Positions 9,685 through 17,688 of a DNA stretch of 64,000 nt are shown here, piece by piece; position 1 is the first letter of the stretch, and every line of letters begins with the position of its first letter. The translations under genes were made by a program, and so were the position numbers. This DNA is from Chryseobacterium polytrichastri (GTDB taxonomy: Bacteria > Bacteroidota > Bacteroidia > Flavobacteriales > Weeksellaceae), in contig NZ_FRAV01000005.1 of the NCBI RefSeq assembly GCF_900142445.1, positions 1-64,000 on the forward strand. The letters run 5' to 3'. Under the pieces are notes generated by a model that saw only the letters and a list, made by a program, of their open reading frames with translations, was not told the origin of the DNA and did no database searches.

Positions 9685-10764
9685 ATGTTTGAGATTACGA
9701 TCCAAATGCTTCCTTTTCTGATGTTTTTTAGTTTGGGGATTGCACTTTTTCATACTGTTATTCTAACAGCATTATTAGAGCTCAAGATCAAACCAACATG
9801 GATCATGTTTATCATCGATCCTTTGATCATTGCTTTAGGATATTATTTCTTTCCTCATCAATCTGGATTTATATTTATCGGACTTTTTGTTTCCGTTTTT
9901 GTATTAGCAATCATCGCTATGATCACAAAAGGAATACAAAGTATTGTTGATTCTTTCAAAAAAGCAAGACAAGAGAAAAAGCCTATCTGGAAAATTATTT
10001 TAGGTGGTTTTGGAATTCTTTTCGTTTACCTGGGATTTTTTTATTTTGGAATCTACTCTATCTTTATTATTTTCTTTATCATCATTATCAGTTCTATTTT
10101 ACCCAATAATAAAAACCGATTTTTCTTTTACCAAAGAAACCTTCCGACGTCTAAAATTAAAAGTGTTGCCATAGGTTTAGCAGAAATTTGTGGCAAGGCA
10201 AAAGCCATAGAACCTGTATTTTCATCTTATAGTACTACAAAATGTGTCGGATATATTTATACCGTAGACGAAATTACCGAATCTAGAGATGACGACGGAA
10301 AAACAAGCAAATCTTACCGTGAAATTAAACGAAAAATAGGCTTCAATAATTTTTTACTGCAAGATGATTCCGGAAGTATTGAAGTGGTTCCCGACAAAAT
10401 AGAATGGATAAGCTTCTGGCCTGCTACAGAAATAGAAGCTGGAAATTTACGGTATCGCGAATATATTTTAGATGAAAAAACGGAGATCCTGATGATCGGG
10501 CAAGCTTTCTATGAAGATGCAAAAACGATTTTCAGATATGATGACAATAAAAAGCTTTTCGGGATGGCTCCTTTAGAGTGGGTTAATTTTGCGAATAAAT
10601 GGAGGCCTTTAAAATTAAAAGCCGTCGCTACTCTATTATGCATTGCTCTTTTTTCAGCTTTTATTATATTGATTCCTGTAAAAGCCAGTGGAACTAAACT
10701 TATTTTCGAATCGGTAAACTGGAAAGAAAATTTTTCTAAAAAACCTTTTGATTTCTTTAAATAA
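9685..10764 (+). CDS. Membrane protein with GIDE-like domain
   Basis: 359 residues. Several TM helices occupy the first 145 residues. A soluble domain (about 160-310) resembles the GIDE/MULAN family (E3-ligase-like, PF12483) in which SVAIGLAEICGKAKA opens the fold and LLQDDSGSIEVVP closes a strand pair. A last TM helix follows (about 317-337). Bacterial and archaeal GIDE-domain proteins lack the RING finger and are commonly found next to LemA, as here, where LemA starts 12 bp downstream. The role is probably membrane-associated and is otherwise unknown. The domain call is moderately confident; it is strengthened by the LemA neighbour. Confidence 0.75.
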   Translation: MFEITIQMLPFLMFFSLGIALFHTVILTALLELKIKPTWIMFIIDPLIIALGYYFFPHQSGFIFIGLFVSVFVLAIIAMITKGIQSIVDSFKKARQEKKPIWKIILGGFGILFVYLGFFYFGIYSIFIIFFIIIISSILPNNKNRFFFYQRNLPTSKIKSVAIGLAEICGKAKAIEPVFSSYSTTKCVGYIYTVDEITESRDDDGKTSKSYREIKRKIGFNNFLLQDDSGSIEVVPDKIEWISFWPATEIEAGNLRYREYILDEKTEILMIGQAFYEDAKTIFRYDDNKKLFGMAPLEWVNFANKWRPLKLKAVATLLCIALFSAFIILIPVKASGTKLIFESVNWKENFSKKPFDFFK

Positions 10765-10776
10765 AACTAATAAACA

Positions 10777-11331
10777 ATGCTTATTCCATTACTTATTTTC
10801 ATCATTGTGATTGTTGCTGTTGTTTCGTTTCTGGTAAAATCATACAACCAGATTGTCATTCTGAGAAACAACGTAGACAAAGCATTCTCCAATATTGATG
10901 TTATGCTGAAGCAGCGGGCAGATGAAGTTCCCAATTTAGTTCGTGTTGTAAAAGCAACTGCACTGCATGAAAACACAACCCTTAAAGAGCTTGTTGCACT
11001 TCGAAGTCAATATCTACAATCAGAAAATACGATCGATAAAATAAAAATTGCACAAGGCATTAACGGAGGAATAAAATCTCTTCTAATTTCTATCGAAAGT
11101 TATCCTGAAATAAAAGCGTCACAATCTTACTTGGAGCTGCAGAAAAGATTAAGTGATCTGGAAAATATGATTGCTGACCGTCGTGAATATTTTAACGATT
11201 CAATCAATTTATACAATACAGGTATTCAAGTTTTTCCGGATGTACTATTCGCTAAAATGATGAGTTATCAAAAAATGAAAATGCTGGAGTTTTCAGAGAA
11301 AGAAATAGAATATAACGGGGTTAGACTTTAA
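10777..11331 (+). CDS. lemA: LemA family protein
   Basis: 184 residues. One N-terminal TM helix (about 3-22) anchors a four-helix bundle. The LemA signature is clear: YNQIVILRNNVDKAFSNIDVMLKQRADEVPNLV, later LENMIADRREYFNDSINLYNTGIQVFP. LemA proteins are membrane-anchored and outward-facing, with no settled biochemical function. This gene is the second of a four-gene operon (gaps 12, 12 and 3 bp), and its products are all predicted membrane proteins, suggesting one envelope complex. No catalytic motif is expected. Confidence 0.93.
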   Translation: MLIPLLIFIIVIVAVVSFLVKSYNQIVILRNNVDKAFSNIDVMLKQRADEVPNLVRVVKATALHENTTLKELVALRSQYLQSENTIDKIKIAQGINGGIKSLLISIESYPEIKASQSYLELQKRLSDLENMIADRREYFNDSINLYNTGIQVFPDVLFAKMMSYQKMKMLEFSEKEIEYNGVRL

Positions 11332-11343
11332 AATTAAATAAAC

Positions 11344-11706
11344 ATGGTCATAGATTTAGGCATTATAGGAGACTTCGTAAACTCCCGAAAATTTTGGGGT
11401 TCATTAGCCATTGGTTTTCCAGTTGTTACCATCGGGCTTTTTGTTTTATATAGTATTGTGAGAAAAATTACGTTCTTAAAAAATATCGTACAATATATTT
11501 TATTGACTTACGGACTGTCGATTTTACTATTTATGCCCATCCTATTTTTCTCTGCATTTCTGGAGACCGAAAAACTGAAACTCGCACTTATTTACCTTAT
11601 TATCTTATTTTTCGTTTCAATATTTACGTTATTTAATCAGCGGGAGTGCATCAATTTTATGAAAGAAGTTTCGAAAATGAAAAATTTTAATGCTAATAAA
11701 TCTTAA
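11344..11706 (+). CDS. Small membrane protein in the LemA operon
   Basis: 120 residues with three hydrophobic helices (about 20-38, 50-72 and 79-98) and short polar tails. I do not recognise a family. It sits 12 bp after lemA and 3 bp before the DUF3592-like gene, so it is cotranscribed with them, and it probably belongs to the same membrane assembly. Confidence 0.75.
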   Translation: MVIDLGIIGDFVNSRKFWGSLAIGFPVVTIGLFVLYSIVRKITFLKNIVQYILLTYGLSILLFMPILFFSAFLETEKLKLALIYLIILFFVSIFTLFNQRECINFMKEVSKMKNFNANKS

Positions 11707-11709
11707 ACG

Positions 11710-12501
11710 ATGTGGTATACTTTAATTTTTACTGCCATTATTATCATTCTGATTGTCATCAAAAAGAAAAAAAAGGGAGCGAGTATTTCGATAACCGGAC
11801 TTATTTTACCCATCCTTGCTATACTTTTTATTTCAGGAATGTTCTTTTTTTTAGCCGGAATTGTTGGCCAGTCAGCCTACGCTTATTTCTTTGAGAAAAA
11901 ATATGACGCTAAGGTCGTAAGATATCAATATACCGATGGAGATTCAGAATCAGATGCGGTACCTATTGCTATTGTAGAATTTAAAAATGATCAAAATCAA
12001 ACCATTCAAAAATCAATTGGTTACGGAGCAAGCCATCCTATTGAACTTGGAAAAACCATAAAAGTCTCTTATAAAGAAGGGGATAAATACATCAAAAACA
12101 TGAGTTTCTGGGAGCAAAAATTGATTGTATCTCTTGTCCTTGTATTCTTTTTCATCTTTACGATTGCCATTATTGGAATTACAATGTATGCTCTCAATCG
12201 TGATATTTCATTTATCTGGGCAATCATTATGGGTTTTGTAATCTATGTTGTTTTTCCCGGAGCCATGCTATTTTTCATCATCATCCTTTCTTGGGTAATG
12301 TGGGAATATTTCCAGGGAAGAAAAGACGACATGCCCATTTGGGCGCTAGGAATCTGCAGTTTATTTGTAACCATTCTTATTCCGGCTTTGATAGGATATT
12401 GCAAAACGCTTTTCGAAAAAGAAAATTTCATGCAACGTAACAGGAGATCAAAAGTGATCAAAACAAAGATTATAAATCTCAGCAAGAAGAATCCAAAATA
12501 A
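11710..12501 (+). CDS. DUF3592-like membrane protein
   Basis: 263 residues. Two TM helices flank an extracytoplasmic beta-rich segment (about 58-135). That segment reads AKVVRYQYTDGDSESDAVPIAIVEF and later GYGASHPIELGKTIKVSYKEGD, the pattern of DUF3592 domains (an exchanged value, then a continuous 'IELGKTVKVYY' strand). Further TM helices and a basic C-terminus follow. It is the last gene of the GIDE-LemA operon. The function of DUF3592 is unknown; the call is by pattern. Confidence 0.75.
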   Translation: MWYTLIFTAIIIILIVIKKKKKGASISITGLILPILAILFISGMFFFLAGIVGQSAYAYFFEKKYDAKVVRYQYTDGDSESDAVPIAIVEFKNDQNQTIQKSIGYGASHPIELGKTIKVSYKEGDKYIKNMSFWEQKLIVSLVLVFFFIFTIAIIGITMYALNRDISFIWAIIMGFVIYVVFPGAMLFFIIILSWVMWEYFQGRKDDMPIWALGICSLFVTILIPALIGYCKTLFEKENFMQRNRRSKVIKTKIINLSKKNPK

Positions 12502-12603
12502 AATATGGTGAACTCAGCTCTTTTGGTTTCTCATTTTAGGTGATATTATCCAATAGATAAAGGTGACCAAAAGCCACCCTCAAATTTTTATACTAATCGA
12601 TTT

Positions 12604-13398
12604 TTATAAATTGTCAATCGCTTTTAGAATTTCCTTGGGCTCATCTTTTAAACCTTGAATATGCTCTGCCTTATTTTCAAGAAAAAGTTTAGGTTCTGAA
12701 GCATTTTCAAAAAATTCCTGCCCTTGAGAAAAAGGAATTGTGGTATCATTCTTACTATAAATAAATAGCTTAGGAAGGCCTTGTGTAAATTTCACATCTT
12801 CTTTTGCAGCGTACACGTTTTGTAACATCTGGTTGATAAAATCTTTGTACTGCGGAGCATGGACTGCCGCAATGTCTGCAAAAGATGACATTCCACCATC
12901 TATGATTAATCCTGATATTTTATCTTTATTTTCTCTTGCCAAATGAGTAGCAATCTGAGAACCCAGTGAAGCTCCGTAAATATATACTTTAGTGTTCTTG
13001 ATCTCTGGTTTGCTTAGTAAGAAGTCAAATATCTTTTGTCCATCTGCAGCCACATTCACATGAGTAGGTTTTCCTGTTGATTTCCCATATCCTCTAAAAT
13101 CTATCATTACCACTTGAAAACCATTATCCACTAAAGGCTTTGTAATATATTGATAGGTCGAAATATTTCCATTGGCCCCGTGAAAAAACAGAATCGTCTT
13201 CTTTATATTATTAGTTTGAGGCTTTACGACTACTGCGGTAATCGTATCATTATCTACAGGAAACGCAATAAATGTTGGATTTGAAAATTCTAACGGCTTC
13301 ATTTCTTTACTCGGCTGGTAAAATTTATCGTCCATTTGAGCTTTAGATAAGCAAATAGTAAGTAAGAAAAGTACAGTAAATAACAGTTTTGTTTTCAT
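12604..13398 (-). CDS. Secreted alpha/beta hydrolase
   Basis: 264 residues from ATG at 13398, giving the signal peptide MKTKLLFTVLFLLTICLSKAQ. Translation from eight codons upstream is less likely. It is an alpha/beta-hydrolase fold with oxyanion strand LFFHGANGN, nucleophile elbow YGASLGSQ, Asp in YSKNDTTIP and His in KAEHIQGL, so the triad appears complete. It resembles BAAT/BEM46-like serine hydrolases (esterase or peptidase). It probably acts in the periplasm. The substrate is unknown, and the gene is monocistronic. Confidence 0.88.
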   Translation of the reverse strand: MKTKLLFTVLFLLTICLSKAQMDDKFYQPSKEMKPLEFSNPTFIAFPVDNDTITAVVVKPQTNNIKKTILFFHGANGNISTYQYITKPLVDNGFQVVMIDFRGYGKSTGKPTHVNVAADGQKIFDFLLSKPEIKNTKVYIYGASLGSQIATHLARENKDKISGLIIDGGMSSFADIAAVHAPQYKDFINQMLQNVYAAKEDVKFTQGLPKLFIYSKNDTTIPFSQGQEFFENASEPKLFLENKAEHIQGLKDEPKEILKAIDNL

Positions 13399-13497
13399 GG
13401 TTTCATTAATTTTATGAGACAAAACTAAACCCTTCGAATAAGCCTTACCAAAAAAAGCGACTCAGCTGTATTTTTTATTTGCTGAACTGTAAAAATC

Positions 13498-13794
13498 CTA
13501 TAATTCTTCCAAAGGATTCCAAAATAGTTTCTTGAAATTCTTAATTCTGAAATTCTCCACCTCGATTCCTTCTGCTTCTAGTTTGACTTGAAATTCAGGA
13601 ACGGATAAAGCTCCTGAACTTGAAATTACCCGATGCGCAGGAACATCTTTAGGACAACCTCCCATTGCCTTTCCTACATGGCGGGAATGATTAGGGTAAC
13701 CGACTGCTTTTGCAATCGCTCCGTAGCTTGTTACTCTTCCTTTGGGAACGAGTTTGGTTATTTCCCAGACTTGTTGTTTGAATATTTCGTCCAT
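13498..13794 (-). CDS. Alkyltransferase-like (ATL) DNA-binding protein
   Basis: 98 residues from ATG at 13794. An upstream extension of 38 codons has no family similarity. It has the MGMT DNA-binding domain (PKGRVTSYGAIAKAVGYP, then HSRHVGKAMGGCP), but the active-site motif PCHRV of O6-alkylguanine transferases reads PAHRV, with Ala at position 53. It therefore cannot transfer alkyl groups. ATL proteins bind O6-alkylguanine lesions and hand them to nucleotide excision repair. Some homologues have Trp at this site; Ala also occurs. The gene is a single transcription unit. Confidence 0.9.
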   Translation of the reverse strand: MDEIFKQQVWEITKLVPKGRVTSYGAIAKAVGYPNHSRHVGKAMGGCPKDVPAHRVISSSGALSVPEFQVKLEAEGIEVENFRIKNFKKLFWNPLEEL

Positions 13795-13994
13795 ATCATT
13801 TAAATTACTTTCTATTATTATTGAGAAACTTAAATATTTTGAATGCAAAGATCGTAAAGTTTTTCTTGAAATGTTTGAAAATATTTTTCGTTTGCAAAGG
13901 CGATTCACTTAGCAAAATTCACTAAGTTATCTTGTTTTGCATCATTTTTGAACTTTACTTGTTTCAATGGTGTTTCTCATTAAAATATAAAGTT

Positions 13995-14141
13995 ATGAAA
14001 AAATCATTTTTTAAACTCGTAAACAAAATCAATAAAGCTATTTTACCGAAATTGAGTGATAAAGATCCGAATACATTGACCAAAGTTCAGAAAGGAATTT
14101 TGGTATATCGCTATTTCGTGCTGACTAATTCTTTGGACTGA
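13995..14141 (+). CDS. Conserved 48-residue basic small protein
   Basis: MKKSFFKLVNKINKAILP then a short DPNTLTKVQKGILVYRYF helix, ending NSLD. It is strongly basic, lacks a signal peptide and is likely helical. Near-identical small proteins recur across Flavobacteriales, often listed as hypothetical or labelled (probably wrongly) as SsrA-binding protein. The start at 13995 is preferred over the upstream in-frame start at 13932, which adds an unconserved hydrophobic leader. It is followed immediately by a structured intergenic element at 14149-14275; the pairing of gene and element looks like a unit. Confidence 0.7.
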   Translation: MKKSFFKLVNKINKAILPKLSDKDPNTLTKVQKGILVYRYFVLTNSLD

Positions 14142-14148
14142 CAGTTTT

Positions 14149-14275
14149 GCGTGAGGGATATGGAGGGTGCGACTGAAAGGAGCAGTGCAAAGTACCGAAA
14201 CGAAGTGGAGCCCGGAGAAGCCCGACCCGAGTTGAGGGTTTAGCTTTGGAGAGGGGCACGCCCTTATTTTTAGGT
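14149..14275 (+). ncRNA. GC-rich structured element after the small basic protein gene
   Basis: About 125 nt and far more GC-rich than its surroundings. Outer arms GCGTG (14149-14153) and CACGC (14257-14261) can close it. Inside are short complementary blocks including GAGCCCGG and AAGCCCGACCC. A CCTTATTTTTAGG tail follows. I recall related 'GCGTGAGGGAT ... AGCCCGACCC' sequences in other Flavobacteriales downstream of the same small gene, so a conserved RNA or 3'-UTR element is plausible. It has not been identified with a named family. Confidence 0.4.
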
Positions 14276-14310
14276 TCCCCACAGATTTACACAGATGATT
14301 ATGTTTTAAT

Positions 14311-14468
14311 TTTCTCTCGCTGATTTTGCAGATTACGCTGATCTTTTCTTTGATGTATTCTTAAACACAAATAGCACTAATGTTTTCACGAATAAACACA
14401 AACATCTGTGTAAATCTGTGCGATCTGTGGGCAATAAAAAACGTCTAACAAAAATTGGACATTTACAT
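14311..14468 (-). repeat. Intergenic repeat, copy 1 of 3, with decayed terminator
   Basis: The unit holds the words CGCTGATTTTGCAGATTACG, CACAAATAGCACTAATG and CATCTGTGTAAATCTGTG. It then has a hairpin-like ACGTCTAAC/TTGGACATT whose minus-strand reading ends in a U run. It is nearly identical to copy 3 over about 125 bp. Confidence 0.8.
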
Positions 14469-14500
14469 CGCTTCAGACTTCTTATCTTACTGCTTTATGA

Positions 14501-14644
14501 ATTTTCTCTTGTTGATTTTTTCTTTGATGTAAATTTAAACACAAATAGCACTAATATTTTCACGAATAAACACGATCATCTGTGAAAATCTGTGCGATTT
14601 GTGGGCAAATAAAAAACGCTCCAAAAAACTGAAGCGTTTATATA
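14501..14644 (-). repeat. Intergenic repeat, copy 2 of 3
   Basis: This is a more diverged copy: it lacks the internal GCAGATTACGCTGATC segment but keeps CACAAATAGCACTAATATT and ATCTGTGAAAATCTGTG. It includes a terminator hairpin, AAACGCT (14614-14620) with AGCGTTT (14633-14639), that reads toward the left into a U run. Confidence 0.8.
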
Positions 14645-14667
14645 ACTTCAAGCTGTTAGGATTTTGA

Positions 14668-14716
14668 CTTCCTGCTTTATGAATTTTCTACTATGTAAGA
14701 GAATATTAATGGGTAG
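14668..14716 (-). pseudogene. Decayed copy of the 3' end of the deoxyhypusine-synthase-like gene
   Basis: On the minus strand this stretch aligns with the last 39 bases of the downstream enzyme gene (both share TTCTCTTACAT, TAGA and AATTC before TAA). It sits at the same distance from a copy of the intergenic repeat as the true gene end does. This is inferred from direct comparison; identity is roughly 80 percent. Confidence 0.45.
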
Positions 14717-14730
14717 AGATTCTGTTGTAT

Positions 14731-14859
14731 TTTCTCTCGCAGATTTTGCAGATTACGCTGATCTTTTCTTTGATGTATTCTTAAACACAAATAGCACTAA
14801 TGTTTTCACGAATAAACACAAACATCTGTGTAAATCTGTGGGATCTGTGGGCAATAAAA
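14731..14859 (-). repeat. Intergenic repeat, copy 3 of 3
   Basis: The copy nearest the gene. It matches copy 1 almost exactly from TTTCTCTCGC to GGGCAATAAAA. It lies directly beyond the terminator of the deoxyhypusine-synthase-like gene. Similar sequences are widely scattered in Bacteroidota intergenic regions. Confidence 0.85.
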
Positions 14860-14884
14860 AAACGTCCAACAAAATTGGACGTTT
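14854..14884 (-). terminator. Terminator of the deoxyhypusine-synthase-like gene
   Basis: AAACGTCCAA (14860-14869) pairs with TTGGACGTTT (14875-14884). On the minus strand the stem runs straight into seven U residues. Confidence 0.85.
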
Positions 14885-14933
14885 ATATATGAGATTCTTC
14901 CTTCGTCAGACTGACAAATGAATGAATTATTTC

Positions 14934-15908
14934 TTAAGAATTCTCTAAGATGTAAGAGAACATCAATGGTGCACAAATAGTTGCATCACTTTCAACGATA
15001 TATTTCGGTGTTGTGATATCTAATTTACCCCAAGTGATTTTCTCGTTCGGAACAGCTCCTGAATACGAACCATAAGACGTCGTAGAATCAGAGATCTGAC
15101 AGAAATAAGACCAGAACGGAATGTCATGCATTTCCATATCCTGATACAACATTGGAACCACACAGATAGGGAAATCTCCTGCGATACCTCCACCAATTTG
15201 AAAGAATCCTACTCCTTTTCCACCTGAGTTTTTAGTGTACCAATCAGCTAAATAAGCCATGTATTCGATACCTGATTTCATTGTAGAAAACTGTAATTCT
15301 CCTTTGATACAGTAAGAAGTAAAGATGTTACCCATTGTTGAATCTTCCCATCCCGGAACCACAATTGGTAAATTTGCTTCTGCAGCAGCAATCATCCAAG
15401 AGTTTTCTCTAGGAATTTCGTAATACTGCTCCAACACTCCTGAAAGGATCATTTTATACATATATTCATGCGGGAAATATCTTTCTCCTTTCGCTTCAGC
15501 ATCTTTCCAGATCTCAACGATGTGTTTCTGCAATCTTCTGAAAGCTTCTTCTTCAGGAATACAAGTATCTGTAACTCTGTTTAGACCTCTTTCTAAAAGA
15601 GCCCATTCGTCCTGAGCCGTAAGATCTCTGTAATGCGGAACTCTTTCGTAGTGAGAGTGTGCCACCAAATTCATTAGATCTTCTTCAAGATTCGCTCCGG
15701 TACAAGAGATAAAATCTACTTTTCCCTGACGGATCATTTCAGCAAGAATCTTCCCTAATTCAGCAGTTGACATTGCCCCCGCCAAAGTAATCATCATTTT
15801 CCCACCATCTTTAAGATGTGCAACATACCCTTTAGATGCGTCTACCAATGCAGCTGCATTGAAGTGCAGGTAATATTTCTCTATAAATTCAGTAATCGGT
15901 TTGCTCAT
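14934..15908 (-). CDS. Deoxyhypusine-synthase-like protein
   Basis: 324 residues, similar in length to eukaryotic deoxyhypusine synthase. It has the Rossmann-type NAD-binding pattern (MITLAGAMSTAELG; DFISCTGANLEEDL) and the conserved C-terminal motif NEKITWGKLD. Its Lys (about 295) matches the lysine that forms the covalent butylimine intermediate in the eukaryotic enzyme. Bacteria do not make hypusine, and related bacterial enzymes act on polyamines, for example as homospermidine synthases, so the substrate here is uncertain. The gene is monocistronic and ends at a terminator within a triplicated repeat block. Confidence 0.9.
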   Translation of the reverse strand: MSKPITEFIEKYYLHFNAAALVDASKGYVAHLKDGGKMMITLAGAMSTAELGKILAEMIRQGKVDFISCTGANLEEDLMNLVAHSHYERVPHYRDLTAQDEWALLERGLNRVTDTCIPEEEAFRRLQKHIVEIWKDAEAKGERYFPHEYMYKMILSGVLEQYYEIPRENSWMIAAAEANLPIVVPGWEDSTMGNIFTSYCIKGELQFSTMKSGIEYMAYLADWYTKNSGGKGVGFFQIGGGIAGDFPICVVPMLYQDMEMHDIPFWSYFCQISDSTTSYGSYSGAVPNEKITWGKLDITTPKYIVESDATICAPLMFSYILENS

Positions 15909-15934
15909 TATTTTGATTTTTGCAAAGATAAAAC

Positions 15935-16600
15935 TTAAAAACGGAATGTAGCAGCAGCACTTAAAGAAACTCTGTGCAAGCCTTCTTTTTGATCATCACC
16001 AAACTCAATTGTTTGTCCGTTGAACTTCATTTTGCTTAGTGTTCCAGCTGTCATTCCCAATTTTGGACCAATTAAAAAGTTTTTGGAAACCTGGTATTGA
16101 TAGGCGAAATTAATTTCTGCTCCCAGGTTAGAACCTGTTCCTTTTACATTTCCTGTTTTTGTTGAGTATGAAATTACTCCCAATCCCATATCCAAATACA
16201 TTTTGTGTCTTGTTGCCTCACTAAAGTTAGAGATCATTACAGCAGGACCAAAGAAAGAGATATTATCTTTAGTACTCACAGAACTCGTAAAAGTATTTCC
16301 ATTATAATCTCTCACAGTTAGCATTCCATCACTTGAAGCACTGTAATTAGAATATTTTAATCCAATGGCTACAATATTTTTCAAATGATAATAAGCTGAA
16401 ATATCGAAATTCACTCCACTTTTCAATCCTTTTACATAATCCTGTTCTGCTTTTGAGAATCCTGATGGTGTTTTAGCCGTTCTCCATGCATATCCTACAG
16501 AAGGAATAATTGATATTTTTAGCGCTTTATTTTCCGTTTGTTGAGCAAAAGAAAGTAAAGAAATTGAAAACACTCCTAGCGTTATTAGTTTTTTAATCAT
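15935..16600 (-). CDS. Outer-membrane beta-barrel protein
   Basis: 221 residues from ATG at 16600, giving the signal peptide MIKKLITLGVFSISLLSFAQ. The mature part has alternating hydrophobic/polar strands, for example VGYAWRTAKT, AIGLKYSNYSASS, GAEINFAYQYQV, and ends VSLSAAATFRF, a typical terminal beta-signal ending in Phe. It fits an 8- to 10-stranded porin-like OMP family. The function is unknown. It lies 26 bp upstream of the deoxyhypusine-synthase-like gene in the same direction and may be cotranscribed with it. Confidence 0.85.
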   Translation of the reverse strand: MIKKLITLGVFSISLLSFAQQTENKALKISIIPSVGYAWRTAKTPSGFSKAEQDYVKGLKSGVNFDISAYYHLKNIVAIGLKYSNYSASSDGMLTVRDYNGNTFTSSVSTKDNISFFGPAVMISNFSEATRHKMYLDMGLGVISYSTKTGNVKGTGSNLGAEINFAYQYQVSKNFLIGPKLGMTAGTLSKMKFNGQTIEFGDDQKEGLHRVSLSAAATFRF

Positions 16601-16679
16601 TATTTTAAATTTTTGCAAAAGTACCACTTTTATTTAAAAACCGCCACTACAGCTCATTCATATAGCTTTAAAACATTCA

Positions 16680-16708
16680 AAAAGTACAGCCCTATAAGCT
16701 GTACTTTT
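16680..16708 (-). terminator. Terminator of the Gre-like gene
   Basis: AAAAGTACAGC (16680-16690) pairs with GCTGTACTTTT (16698-16708). On the minus strand the stem is followed by a U run. Confidence 0.85.
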
Positions 16709-16735
16709 CTTTAATCTAACAATGTATCACTAAAA

Positions 16736-17116
16736 TTATTCTTTGAAAGTTTCTACTTTTAGAATTTCAATTTTTCTTTCACCTTCTTTGAAAGGCCACT
16801 CAATTACATCTCCCACTTTATATCCTACTGTTGCTAATGCAATATCGGAAAGGATAGAATATTTATTCTTTTTAGGTTTAGCTTTGGTTGTTGACACAAA
16901 AACATATTCATGTTCGAAATCTTGTGTATGATCTTTGATTGTTACTTTTCGATCAACAGTTACAACATCGGAAGGTAAATCTCTTCTTAAAACCTGTTTA
17001 GCTTTTCTGAGCTCTCCAGCCAATCTGTTTTCCTCATTCTGACTTACTTTTTTTCTTCTTAAATGATCTTTTATAGCATCATATATTCCGGTAGTTACAA
17101 TAATATTATCTGACAT
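16736..17116 (-). CDS. GreA/GreB-family elongation-factor-like protein
   Basis: 126 residues from ATG at 17116; a TTG six codons upstream is less likely. The C-terminal half is the FKBP-like GreA/GreB C-domain, with YSILSDIALATVGYKVGDVIEW and IEILKVE as conserved strands. The N-terminal part is a short helical segment rather than the full acidic coiled coil, so it is smaller than true GreA (about 158 residues). It may bind RNA polymerase near the secondary channel like Rnk, but cleavage-stimulating activity is not assured. It is an isolated transcription unit with its own terminator. Confidence 0.88.
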   Translation of the reverse strand: MSDNIIVTTGIYDAIKDHLRRKKVSQNEENRLAGELRKAKQVLRRDLPSDVVTVDRKVTIKDHTQDFEHEYVFVSTTKAKPKKNKYSILSDIALATVGYKVGDVIEWPFKEGERKIEILKVETFKE

Positions 17117-17164
17117 ATTTATTTTTATTAACAAGATTAAATAACATGCATTTTTTAGTGATCC

Positions 17165-17460
17165 AACATAGAAAACTGTGTGAATTATTTTGCCATTTCT
17201 CCTATGAAAAATTGCATGTAAACGATAAATAAACTTGGAAATCTCCCCCGCCTTGAATCCGACAGGGCTTAATTGATAAAGTCCTTAGAACTTTTTAAAA
17301 ATGAATCTGTATGCAAATAAAGTAACGACAACAAAAGCCCAGAAAAATGGCTTTTTGTAGAAAGAGAAATTGCTGTTGTCATATTGTTACTGCTTGAATT
17401 TTTACTAAGATAGCAAATATGTTTCTATAAAACAAAGAAATCCCATTTCTATTCTTTCAA
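17165..17460. other. Gene-free stretch with an imperfect inverted repeat
   Basis: No coding signal. Around 17322-17390 the words GTAACGACAACA and TGTTGTCATATTGTTAC form the outer arms of an imperfect inverted repeat, with AAAGCCC...GGCTTTTTG inside it. It may be another small palindromic element. Confidence 0.35.
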
Positions 17461-17678
17461 CTTGTTTAAACTTTTATTTTAACCGCAAAAGTGACAAAAG
17501 ATTAACAAATTAGTCACTTTAAGTTGAGCATTAGGCTACAAATAAGAGCACATAAGTTTTTAAAAATCTTTGATTTTTATTCTTTGGTATACTTTTGCTT
17601 TCTCAATAACCAATCCTTAATAAATCAACGATAGCTTTTGATTCTTTTGCGGTTAAATTTTTAATTAGTTTAAACAGG
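17461..17678 (+). repeat. MITE-like repeat, copy A (218 bp)
   Basis: Ends CTTGTTTAAAC (17461-17471) and GTTTAAACAGG (17668-17678) are terminal inverted repeats, extended inward by TTTTAACCGCAAAAG and CTTTTGCGGTTAAA. The element aligns along its full length, in reverse orientation, with 48545-48761. It contains no gene. Confidence 0.8.
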
Positions 17679-17688
17679 TTCTTTGATT

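Noticed and set aside
14043-14282. 79-codon ORF on the minus strand over the small protein gene and structured element
   Set aside because: It overlaps the small conserved gene on the other strand and follows the structured element; its protein has no recognisable features.
14664-14921. 85-codon ORF on the plus strand inside the triplicated repeats
   Set aside because: It is made entirely of repeat, terminator and decayed gene-end sequence.
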